This document shows positions 43,501-50,556 of a stretch of DNA of 64,000 bases, piece after piece; the first letter of the stretch is position 1; the number at the start of each line of letters is the position of its first letter. Origin of the DNA: Symbiodinium natans (taxonomy: Eukaryota > Sar > Dinophyceae > Suessiales > Symbiodiniaceae). The position numbers and the translations under genes were made by a program. The stretch covers positions 64,001-128,000 of the forward strand of contig CAJNDS010000239.1 in assembly GCA_905221605.1 (NCBI GenBank), read 5' to 3'. Below the pieces are notes generated by a model. The model was not told where the DNA came from, did no database searches, and was given only the letters and a program-made list of their open reading frames with translations.

Positions 43501-44894
43501 GCGGCCCTGGCAGCGGGTCTCAGTGTCGGCTTCTACGAGAAGAAGGACTTCATTTTAGGGTTCAGGGTTAAGTCTACGGGGTTCATAGGGCCCAGGGTTC
43601 TAGGGGGTTTTAGGGACTTCCGTGTTGGGTTAGTTAGGGCTCTAGTGGGTTTAGGGTTGGGATTTCCGGGCTGAGGGTCCAAGAACCCCAAAAACCCGAA
43701 ACTCCTTAAGGGGTTGAGGGTCTTGGGATATTCAACCTAGCAACGCCTGCTCGGGCTTCTTGGGCCCGTTTTAAAAAAGAAAAGAATCTGGGGCTCATTC
43801 AGGAGAGGGGTTGTGAGATGCTTTAGCCATAAGGTTCTATGCGCCCCTATATTCAATCCTATGGGCATAGGATAACCCCTGACTCTGAACCCCCCGAACC
43901 CCTACAAAACCTGCGCCCAAAACCTCCAAGACCCAAGTCAGATCCTGGCCAGGAGGTTGTGAAAGACATGGTCGAGAAGGTGCTTTCAGAGGGTTTCCTT
44001 GATTGGGGTCTCTAGCGGTTTAGGTCTGTTGAGGCTTTCGAGTGCGTTGAACCCAAGCAGCAGCGCGCTCCGGAAAGCCGAACGGCCAGCGACACACCCA
44101 GAGAAGCCCCAACCCCCGCCCCCCCCAAAGAATAAAAAGAAATCACAAACAAAGGTAACAACAATAAACCAAAAAGAAACATCACTCCCTAAACCGCTAG
44201 ACCCCTAAACCCTTAGACCCCTAAGCCCTAGACCCCCAAAACCCCGAAACCTCTAAACCCGAAGCCCTGGACCTCTAAACTCCACACCTCCGACCTGAAA
44301 GCCAACCTTGGCTCGAAGGCCGGCGGCTACGAGGTCTTTAAAGCCTCGACCACGCCAGCGGCCCGAAGGAAGATGATGCAGCGGTGGAAGGCCTGCCGCA
44401 AGTGCAAGCCGGAGGTTCAGGATGTAGGGTTGCGGGCTCAGTGTTTAGGCAAACCCCCCACAAATTCTAAGTAAGGAATGTGCTGAGTCCTTACTATGTA
44501 GCAAGGTGTATGCACTAGTTAAGGTGTTTTGATCTCTCAGTGGATTCTTGTTGGGGTGCTAGGGCTCTAGCATTACATCCTTAGAACTCGAAGTATGAAG
44601 GTTCAGCGGTCAGGTCTAAGGGGAGTCCTATTGTGTTTATATGGGTATTTCCCAATATAGGGGTACCCCTTTGATACCCCAAATAAAATCCCCTTAGATG
44701 GACCCCCAAAAAGGGTACCCCTATTCTCGGAAACCCCCAGATACTTTCGGCCCTAAACCATTTTTAACCCTAAAAGTTCAACCCTAAACCCTTAGCTTGA
44801 ACTTTTCGAGCGCTGGAAGGATGCCGTTGAGAGGTCCTTTGACCTCGCCAAGTTCGACCCCCAGCGGCCGGAGCAGGCGCTCGAGAGGGTTTAG
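24249..44894 (+). CDS. glpK/GK: Glycerol kinase (EC 2.7.1.30), 30 exons
   Basis: Phosphorylates glycerol with ATP to sn-glycerol 3-phosphate. Exons total 1557 nt, 518 codons plus stop, the usual length for the FGGY-family enzyme, and join in frame with no internal stop. Landmarks in order: [22 protein letters not shown] (phosphate-1 loop), [21 protein letters not shown] (glycerol-binding Arg-Glu), [24 protein letters not shown] (matches FGGY signature 1, includes the substrate Tyr), [17 protein letters not shown] (catalytic-base Asp), [89 protein letters not shown], and RWKDAVERS near the C-terminus. No targeting peptide precedes the enzyme core, which suggests a cytosolic product. Twenty introns start GC, five GA and four GT; all end AG. 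The stop is TAG at 44892-44894 unless exon 31 is used. Exon 16 end (36754 or 36745) and exon 20 start (40523 or 40529) are the least certain. Confidence 0.93.
26728..26850. mobile_element. Short inverted-repeat element B
   Basis: About 123 bp with ends AAGGAGGGGCCCCCTTACT and (reverse complement of the right end) ATAAGGAGGGGCCCCCCTAG. The centre has three TTATAAC/CCTTATAA words. It lies in glycerol kinase intron 3, about 40 bp before exon 4. No coding capacity; resembles a MITE. Confidence 0.6.
27176..27540. repeat. CCCTAAA and TTTAGGG arrays facing an exon
   Basis: 27176-27396 is CCCTAAA with CCCTTAA variants; 27447-27540 is TTTAGGG and TTCAGGG. Exon 5 of glycerol kinase (27407-27443) is the only non-repeat sequence between the two oppositely oriented arrays. 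Confidence 0.9.
28120..28415. other. Repeat-free coding-like insert in intron 6
   Basis: The + strand is open for 109 codons (28083-28412) and two - strand frames are open over the same bases, with no telomere-like words. The - frame shows CPTCQH. It sits in glycerol kinase intron 6. It may be a remnant of an inserted element; no family is recognised. Confidence 0.25.
29156..32409 (+). CDS. glpK/GK: Glycerol kinase exons 8-14
   Basis: Exons 29156-29224 ([19 protein letters not shown]), 29825-29858 ([11 protein letters not shown]), 30064-30109 ([14 protein letters not shown]), 30525-30560 ([11 protein letters not shown]), 31127-31174 ([15 protein letters not shown]), 31643-31711 ([20 protein letters not shown]) and 32361-32409 ([16 protein letters not shown]). 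Donors: GC, GC, GA (gacgct), GC, GA (gacctc), GC, GC. The GA donors are fixed because the split codons rebuild K-M-K-W and S-W-I-I. Confidence 0.9.
30838..30935. repeat. CCCTAAA array
   Basis: About thirteen copies of CCCTAAA with one CCCTAAG, in the 3' half of glycerol kinase intron 11, in the C-rich orientation expected before an acceptor. Confidence 0.95.
32688..33140 (+). other. Repeat-free open frame in intron 14
   Basis: Open for 150 codons, 135 from the ATG at 32736 ([18 protein letters not shown]). No telomere-like repeats between about 32420 and 33300. It lies directly left of the foldback element and may be part of a larger insertion. No family is recognised and the - strand is open over parts of it. 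Confidence 0.2.
33387..34618. mobile_element. Foldback element with 370-bp inverted arms
   Basis: 33498-33867 and 34011-34378 are near-perfect reverse complements (for example GAATTCCAAAAACACTCAAG and its inverse), separated by a 143-bp unique centre. Outside the arms both ends consist of spaced copies of GTAACGGAAAC: about six on the left (GTAACGGAAACT at 33407) and about nine inverted on the right (GTTTCCGTTACAG near 34499 and 34605). Long inverted arms with iterated subterminal motifs are typical of foldback or MULE-like non-autonomous DNA transposons. The open frames across it are by-products of the repeats. It lies in glycerol kinase intron 14. No target duplication was identified. Confidence 0.85.
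34654..40116 (+). CDS. glpK/GK: Glycerol kinase exons 15-19
   Basis: Exons 34654-34702 ([16 protein letters not shown]), 36720-36754 ([11 protein letters not shown]), 37010-37079 ([20 protein letters not shown]), 37604-37645 ([13 protein letters not shown]) and 40028-40116 ([20 protein letters not shown]). Donors: GC, GC, GC, GC, GT. The introns before exon 15 and after it hold the foldback element and the miniature retrotransposon. Intron 18 is 2.4 kb. Confidence 0.88.
35254..35535 (+). repeat. 5' LTR of the TRIM-like element
   Basis: 282 bp, TG at the left end and CA at the right, preceded by AAAGG. It is coding-like along its length: the element's open frame begins inside it (ATG at 35384). 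Confidence 0.88.
35384..36055 (+). CDS. Unknown protein of the TRIM-like element
   Basis: 224 codons from ATG in the 5' LTR to TAG at 36053-36055; the frame is also open upstream to 35258. Residues 1-50 are basic and heptad-like ([32 protein letters not shown]), suggesting a coiled coil. The tail is acidic ([19 protein letters not shown]). It might be a Gag-like or captured host segment; no known domain is recognised. The antisense frame 35538-36155 is less protein-like and was not adopted. Confidence 0.45.
   Translation: MAQAMQVTESSWNRELRKVRRLRQAHARQQDKMLICSLKERVLHLELELQQVKSLVAHAETGVVGNGDIDSVRLNVGRERGVPGGGRRTLQMMDYEHTQAIAPESVACRGTPASQESAVLKRKQAEAPSVRSSGVQTVTQDVRRHGQTYLVQPLRDNLWTWKEAAMSLTEASSPFLESFYYNMYGDGWDGSARQHGEFYIGSDSDSEEQEGLSMEGSEASAGG
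36126..36407 (+). repeat. 3' LTR of the TRIM-like element
   Basis: Identical to the 5' copy, offset 872 bp, followed by AAAGG at 36408-36412. Confidence 0.88.
36908..36963. repeat. CCCTATAAA 9-mer array
   Basis: Six copies of AAACCCTAT, a 9-base variant of the telomere-like unit, in the C-rich half of intron 16 just before exon 17. Confidence 0.9.
40151..40256. repeat. Dispersed ~105-bp intronic repeat, copy 1
   Basis: Shares GAAGCTTTGGGGCTTCGGGC, TTGTG, GGTTGCGCAGC, TGCTCAGGG and AGTCAGTTTTGTCGAG in the same order with 49861-49971. It begins about 35 bp after exon 19 of glycerol kinase. Confidence 0.75.
40523..44894 (+). CDS. glpK/GK: Glycerol kinase exons 20-30
   Basis: Exons 40523-40576 ([15 protein letters not shown]), 41142-41186 ([15 protein letters not shown]), 41435-41464 ([10 protein letters not shown]), 42012-42096 ([20 protein letters not shown]), 42364-42446 ([20 protein letters not shown]), 42577-42663 ([20 protein letters not shown]), 42974-43018 ([15 protein letters not shown]), 43486-43545 ([20 protein letters not shown]), 43953-43979 (27 nt; EVVKDMVEK), 44334-44390 ([19 protein letters not shown]) and 44820-44894 ([18 protein letters not shown]). 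Donors: GT, GC, GC, GC, GA (gaccct), GT, GC, GA (gacttc), GT, GC. Confidence 0.9.
42133..42210 (+). mobile_element. Short inverted-repeat element, family A, copy 2
   Basis: 78 bp; begins TTGGGATGTTCCCCCTCATA and ends AACAAGGGGGAACGTCCCAA, which are reverse complements apart from a few changes. Lies in glycerol kinase intron 23. Confidence 0.8.
42680..42776 (+). mobile_element. Short inverted-repeat element, family A, copy 3
   Basis: 97 bp; ends TTGGGATGTTTCCCCTTATA and GTATAGGGGGGAACATCCCAA in inverted orientation; the core carries TAATAGGGATTATAATTCCC. It starts 17 nt after the GT donor of glycerol kinase exon 25, so it makes up most of the intron's 5' end. Confidence 0.85.
44643..44738. 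mobile_element. Short inverted-repeat element C
   Basis: Left end GGGTATTTCCCAATATAGGG then GTACCCCTTT; right end AAAAAGGGTACCCCTATTCT then CGGAAACCCCC, its reverse complement with few changes. About 96 bp in glycerol kinase intron 29. No coding capacity. Confidence 0.65.
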
Positions 44895-44964
44895 GGTGTG
44901 TTCCTAAATTCCTGCGGTTCTGCGAAAGGTTCGGGATCTAGACTTAGGGGGTGTAGGCTTGCAG

Positions 44965-45117
44965 TGGGACGGCCTCTGCAAGTGGCAGCCGTGGCCATAC
45001 CTGAACAATGAAATTCCGGCCTCTTTCTGCGCCCCAAAGTCCTTCTGCTGCGAAGCGCTCAAGGCGAAGCCGGCAGTCTTGAAGAAGCCGAAGTTCGTCA
45101 AGGCAGGTGCTTTCTGA
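44965..45117 (+). CDS. Possible 31st exon (C-terminal extension) of glycerol kinase
   Basis: Open after TTGCAG and reads WDGLC...PWPYLNNEIP, SFCAPKSFCCEALKAKPA and LKKPKFVKAGAF to TGA at 45115-45117. If exon 30 is cut at the GT donor at 44889, this exon follows in phase 0 and replaces the TAG ending with about 50 lysine- and cysteine-rich residues. Such a tail is not part of typical glycerol kinases, so it could instead belong to a separate gene. Confidence 0.4.
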   Translation, partial: WDGLCKWQPWPYLNNEIPASFCAPKSFCCEALKAKPAVLKKPKFVKAGAF

Positions 45118-45462
45118 GGTTTGAGGGGTTGAGGGTTTTGGGGTTTTGGGTTTTTGGGCGGCATATGCATCGAGGTGCGATATCGAGGGCCCATAGCAAC
45201 ATGCCCGCAATTTCATGGCGAAGGCTGCCAATCCAAGACCTTAAACTTACTGGGCCAGCACATGAGCTTTAAGCTTTTCAGGCTTCCTTATTTTGTAGGA
45301 TATATGGAAGTTGAACCCCTTTTGTTCCTTGGCTATTGGAGAAGTAGGCACCAAATTTCCCACCGTGCCCCTGGGCCTTCACATCCTGCAGCTCAAACTC
45401 CCAACAAAGCCCTGATCTCCCAAAGCCCTAGATTAAGCCTGCAACTCTTCGAGCTTGCCCCT

Positions 45463-45562
45463 AAACCCTAAACCCTAAACCCACAACCCAAAACCCTAAA
45501 CCCTAAACCCTAAACCCTAAACCCTAAACCCTAAACCCTAAACCCTAAACCCTAAACCCTAC
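45463..45562. repeat. CCCTAAA array
   Basis: About thirteen copies of CCCTAAA after the glycerol kinase gene, followed by a candidate first exon at 45598. Confidence 0.95.
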
Positions 45563-45597
45563 AGGGTTAGGGTCCTCAACTCCTTAGAGCTCCGAAG

Positions 45598-45708
45598 ATG
45601 GGGCAACCCAAACCGCAAAACGACCTGGGGAACCGGCTCAGGACCAGTGTGGTTGTTCCAAATGACATGGCCTGTTTGGTTCATGCTAGAAAGGAGACCC
45701 TCAAGAAG
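45598..45708 (+). CDS. Candidate first exon of the OB-fold gene
   Basis: ATG at 45598-45600, then MGQPKPQNDLGNRLRTSVVV and ACLVHARKETLKK to a GC donor (gcccgt) in phase 0, the phase required by exon 46131. The joined text (TLKK-VSSIKPEQKG) is plausible, but no homology fixes the first 37 residues. Confidence 0.35.
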
Positions 45709-46130
45709 GCCCGTAGCACCCTAAACCCGATCCTGAGGGGGTACTCGTTTTTCCTTTAGGTTTCCAATGAGAGAATACTTGGGAATTTGGAGCACCGTGA
45801 AAACCCTCAACTGGGTGGAGGGCAGACGTTTAGGGCATACGTTCAAGCAAAGACTCCTCTGTCCTCAAGCTCGTGCCGTGTGCGGATCTTGCACGTGGCC
45901 TCCTAGCTCAGCGTTCTCACGCGCACCCGAAGCCTTGAACATTTTAAGAACCCTTAAGCCCTAAAGCCTTCTGCACCATCACGTTTACGCCCGGAGCCTA
46001 TACGGTTCTTTGCGTTTTGCTTTTGCCGTACTTGGGGGGCCTTTTGGTTGAGGGCTGGAGAGGGTTGTGGGTGACTGGTGATTTGGGGAGGCTTTGGGGG
46101 TGACTGCCTAAACCGCAGCAAGCAAGCCAG

Positions 46131-48916
46131 GTGTCCTCCATCAAGCCGGAGCAGAAGGGCCTGAACCTCCAGCTGAAGGTGGTGAAGCTCCACGGCCTGG
46201 GCTATAAGTACTTACTACTTTTTTTTGGGTTCGGGCTTAGGAATCCGTACTTATTTGGCGTCTAATTACGAGTTCCCACTTGGAGGTTCCCCTAGAAGCG
46301 AAAGCCCCTAGAAACCCCCAGACTTCTGGAACCCAGGCTTCCGGAGGAAGTCAGCAACGACGGCTACCACGACGTGGTCTGCGGCGATGTGCGGGGGCTC
46401 AGATTATCGGTGGGTTAGGGTTCAGGGTTAAGGGTTTAGGGCTTAGGGCTTAGGGTTCAGGGTTTGGAGTGTCGGGTTTGGATTTGAAGCCGAGTTTCTC
46501 ACAGGGTGTCGCGCGGACTTTTTGGTTTGCAGGGCTGTGCCGGGGCTTTGTGAGGAAGTCGCATGGAAGTGGGCAGAGGGTCAATAGCTTCATACAGGGG
46601 TCGGAAAACATTTCTGGGCAGGAAGACAGAGTTGACCCACGACCCACGACAAGCGCACCCACCTTGCTGCCTGCTATCCTTGCACATACGTTTTTGAAGC
46701 TTTCTTGTTGGTACCTACTAGAAGCGATCATGTGCATGTCACAGACCACCTCAGAAGTTCCACTTGCCTTACACATGTTTTAATACAACCTTCGAAATCT
46801 CCTGCGTATGCCTTGCATGAACCCCAAGCCCTAAATCCTAAGCCCTATAGAAGGACCTACGTAGGGCTGGCTAAGGCCCCCACATAAGGCCCGTTTCGAA
46901 CTACTTCTTCGGGGGCTTTTCAGGCTTACTGGGCCCTTACGTGGGCTTGCCGGGACTGTTGACCCACTTGGAATAAGTTCCACTGAGCATTCAACCCCAA
47001 GCTCCAAACCCCAAAACCCAAACTCCAAACCGAAAAGCAAAAACCTAAACCCTAAACACGACGCCCTAAACCCCGCACTTCTAAACCCCAAAACCATAAC
47101 TCTACCATAAAAACTCTAAACCCCAAGCTGCTTACGAGGACAGTGGTGTGGTGACCTGCCACCTTACCCCGCAGCAGTTCCTGCCCTGCGAGGCGAGAAC
47201 CCCTATTGACAACGCTAAGAAGCCTTATATGAGTTCCTATATCACTTACTGACTGGTTCTTAGTAGGGAAATTAGGTGCCCTTTGTAACGCTTTAAAGGT
47301 TTATGAGGGGGGATGTACCTCGAATTCCCTACTATGAGCTGGCAAGCGAAACCCCACAATTACATCCCCGCCTCCTTCCCCTCTCCCTTTCCAAAAACAA
47401 CGGTCCCGAACCTCTACCTTTTTGCCCCCGCCTCCCCCACCTTGACTACCCCACGTACTTGTACTGGAAATTTGGGTTTTCGGTTTAATTAGGGACTGCC
47501 TCCCCCCCAAGCAGAAGAAGGCTTTAGGGTTTAGGGTTTCGGGCTTAGGCTTGAGGATCTAACCCTCAACCCTTTCATTCGAGAATCCCCGCACTGTGGC
47601 CCTACATAGTTTAAGGTTTGGGATGTCTGAACCCTTTAACCCTGAACACTTCTCGGTAGGCCGGAACATGCATCCGAGTGCAGAACGCCCGGGTAAAGAT
47701 GAAAGGCCGGGATGGTCGAGGGGGGGGGGGGGTTAGGGGTCAAAAAGGTTTGGGGTTTAGGGTAGAGGGTTTCTTAAACGGTTGAGGAGGAGTAGGAGGT
47801 TTGGGCATTTGGGTCAGCTCAGCGACCGTGCTTACGCGAGGACCCTCTCCAGGGTCTACTTGGAGGTCCGCAGGCACTTCCAAGTACTTCAGGGTTATGA
47901 GTATAAGGTTGCCTGTTTCAGGGTGCCCTTACTATAACCCCGGTGATGAATACCCATGTTGTAGGAGTGCGAGGGCTTAGGGCCTAAGCGCTAGGCCCTA
48001 CACCGCCCCTGAGGCGGCTACATCCGCGTCGAGGTGGACAAGTGGGGCAAGGCGGTGACGGGGGCACAGTTCAGGCTTGGCTTTCAGGCTGCTGAACCCT
48101 TCGCATCCTTGAGCCAAAAACTCAAAGTCAGAGCAAATGCGAAAACCAACTAGTCTCCGAGTCTATACCTTAGCCCAAAAATGTCCAAAGTCGGAGAAGC
48201 CTTGGGATCCTTAACCTTATGCCCGGAAGCCTAGACCCTTAAGACTAACTAAAGAGTTGCTGAGGGTTTGCGCGGTTTAGGGTTTCCAGGTTTTTGGTGG
48301 GGGTTGGTGGGAGGGAGGTGGGCGGTTCAGGGTCTTCTAAAGCCTCAACCTAGACCTTCGGAGGCTGGCTTTATCTACAAGGGGGCTAGAAAGGTTCTAA
48401 ACCATGTAAACCCAATAAGCCCTGCGAGGTGTCTCAGGGCGAGCCCTCCACAGAGATTCCGGAGGCTGCCAGGGCAAGAAGATTGGGGGCCTTCGTGGGG
48501 AGTTTGTAGGGTTTAGGGCCCGAGAATGGGGTTTGGGTTTTGGGGTTTTGGGGTTTTGGGGTTTGGGGTTAAAAGGTTTAAGGGTTTAGGGGGTTTGTAG
48601 GGTTTCTTGGGTTCAGGGTGCAGGGTTTCAGGTTGCTTTTGCTTCTCCGGCTTTTTGGTCTAAGTTTTCTCAGGCAGGGCTTTAAGGGTTCGATTTCTTA
48701 GACTGGCTCTGAGCTCAAAGACCTGTAGGGCTGCGCGAGTAACTTTGTGTCCAGTACCACCGAAGCTAAACCTCATCCCTACCCCTAAACCCTAAAACCC
48801 TCACCACCCAGACAATCCCCTCAGCCCCCCTCCACCCCTCCCCCGCAACCACCAAAACCACGGAGGTGAACCTGCAGAACGACGTCTCGGCGGTTGAGTA
48901 TGAGCTTCGAGGGTAG
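46131..48916 (+). CDS. OB-fold single-strand nucleic-acid-binding protein, SOSS-B/NABP-like
   Basis: Six exons join in frame to 96 codons and stop: 46131-46194 (VSSIKPEQKGLNLQLKVVKL), 46351-46388 (SNDGYHDVVCGD), 47139-47192 (DSGVVTCHLTPQQFLPCE), 47660-47705 (AGTCIRVQNARVKMK), 48014-48051 (GGYIRVEVDKWGK) and 48866-48916 (VNLQNDVSAVEYELRG, TAG). The order I-K-P...N-L...(V/G)D-(D)SG...G...I-R-V-Q-N-A...D-K-W-G-K is that of the single OB domain of SOSS-B/NABP and archaeal RPA-like proteins, which bind single-stranded DNA in repair. Donors are GC, GT, GC, GC, GC (or GT at 48055). The start codon is missing unless the 45598 exon is used. Exon 1 could also end at 46200. Confidence 0.7.
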
Positions 48917-49706
48917 GACTCCGGAATGATGGTTGGTCTAGATACCCGACTCATCAACCAAAAAATATACCCCACAAGGAAGATGCTCGTAGTAGAAGCC
49001 TAAGAGTTTGAAGGGGCCCCAAGCCCCATAAACTTTGAATCCTAAACCGCAGGGCTATCTTTTGGCGTTTACAGGGTTTAGGGTTCCCAGGGCACGGCCG
49101 GAAGCCGATTCGGAGCAAAGTCAGGATGAGCTCAGCATCTCGGCCGCCCAATTTTAAAAGGCCGCGGATGCAAGGGCTTATGCGGAGGCCTGTTGAGACT
49201 TGAAACCGCCCCACAGCCCCGAGCCCCAAGCCCAGCACCCCGGTTTTCAAGGCATGAATGAGCTGAGCCTCTTTACTTCGGGTAGCGACTGCTAGCTGCG
49301 GTTTAGGGTTCAGGGTTATTTTGGGCCCTCTGTTTGGTAACTGGTAACCCGTAGGAAGGAACATATTACTGAACCTCTGCGACCTCATCGGCCTCCGTAT
49401 ATGTTTTAAACAACTTTAGCCCCCTCCGCTCGCCCGCCGAGCCAGATTGGTTTAGGAGGTTCAGTTCATTCAGGAGCTGACAGGTTTCGGGTGTGTTTGT
49501 CGGCAGTGCTTCATCGAGAGAACATTTATCGAAAAGGGGCCCCGCAAACAGGGGCCCAATTTTAGAATAGCCCACCTCTCCCCCCCCCCCCTCCACCCCA
49601 CAAACGTCCCTCAAAGAAAGCAAAACGTTTCATGTCTTTTTCAGAGGCCAGAGCGCAAGCTCCTCCTGAACCCATTGAGTAAAGCCAGGGCTCTTAGATC
49701 TTTACC

Positions 49707-49738
49707 ATGAAGGCTCCGAAGCGAGTTCCCCACCCCGA
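49707..49738 (+). CDS. Candidate first coding exon
   Basis: ATG then MKAPKRVPHP to a textbook donor GTGAGT at 49739. Start context is TTTACCATGA. The next array (49776-49857) is CCCTAAA. It may open the gene whose exons follow; linkage was not proved. Confidence 0.3.
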
Positions 49739-49770
49739 GTGAGTAATTTTTAAAATCCCTGTGAACCTTG

Positions 49771-49857
49771 GACCCTAAACCCTAAACCCTAAACCCTAAA
49801 CCCTAAACCCTAAACCCTAAACCCTAAACCCTAAACCCTAAACCCTAAACCCTAAAC
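49771..49857. repeat. CCCTAAA array
   Basis: About twelve perfect copies of CCCTAAA. Confidence 0.95.
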
Positions 49858-49860
49858 TGC

Positions 49861-49971
49861 TTAAGCTTTGTGGGTTTCGGGCTTGGGAGTTGAAGCTTTG
49901 GGGCTTCGGGCTTGTGCATATATTTGCTTAAGGTTGCGCAGCGCGTGCTCAGGGTCAGTCAGTTTTGTCGA
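49861..49971. repeat. Dispersed ~105-bp intronic repeat, copy 2
   Basis: Second copy of the repeat at 40151-40256, same orientation, about 80 percent alike by eye. The end of the repeat (TCGAG) leads directly into the exon-like stretch at 49990. Confidence 0.75.
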
Positions 49972-49989
49972 GGGCCGCGCGTTCGAGAC

Positions 49990-50105
49990 ATCCTTGCCGA
50001 CAGCCTGGAGTCTTTCCAACATCAGACCTTGGGTTTTTCTTCACATCTGCCTGCAGGGCTGCAGCCGGTGTACCCCATGAGCACCGGCCTGTCGGGGAAG
50101 ATGTA
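49990..50105 (+). CDS. Candidate exon; RecG-wedge-like motif
   Basis: One frame reads RDILADSLESFQHQ and then, after GCAG, LQPVYPMSTGLSGKM. The block (L/V)xPVYPxxxGL is typical of the wedge domain of RecG-type DNA helicases, but no helicase motif was found downstream, so this rests on about a dozen residues. Confidence 0.3.
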
Positions 50106-50179
50106 AGGCAAATCCCACAACCCTAAGCTTGGTAAACCCAAAGCTCCAGATCCCAAACCCTTGTGAGGGCTTAGGTCCC

Positions 50180-50285
50180 TAAACCCTAAACCCTAAACCC
50201 TAACCCCTCAACCCACAACCCACAACCCTAAACCCTAAACCCTAAACCCTAAAGCCTAAATCCTAAACCCTAAACCCTAAACCCG
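50180..50285. repeat. CCCTAAA array, degenerate
   Basis: CCCTAAA with CCCACAA and CCTAAAT variants. Confidence 0.9.
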
Positions 50286-50446
50286 CTTCCCCCCTTTCTG
50301 GGCCGGACGAGTGTTGGGAGGCGCATGAATCCATTCACCAACCCATGCTATGTGCTTTAATCTGAAGTGCTATCAAAAAAGACTTGTCAGGGCTCTCACG
50401 GACCGCAGCCTTCAACCGCGCTGCGCCCAAAACCTTAAGCCCTAAA

Positions 50447-50556
50447 CCCTACTAAACCCTACTAAACCCTACTAAACCCTACTAAACCCTACTAAACCCG
50501 ACTAAGCCCCACTAAACCCCACTAAACCCTACTAAACCCTACTAAACCCTAGTAAA
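50447..50556. repeat. CCCTACTAAA 10-mer array
   Basis: Eleven copies of ACTAAACCCT, a 10-base relative of the telomere-like unit, with a few CCCCACTAAA variants. Confidence 0.9.

Noticed and set aside
48111-48122. Reverse complement of part of the dinoflagellate spliced leader (CTTGAGCCAAAA)
   Set aside because: Only 12 bases match and the next bases (ACTC) depart from the leader; no retrocopy follows.
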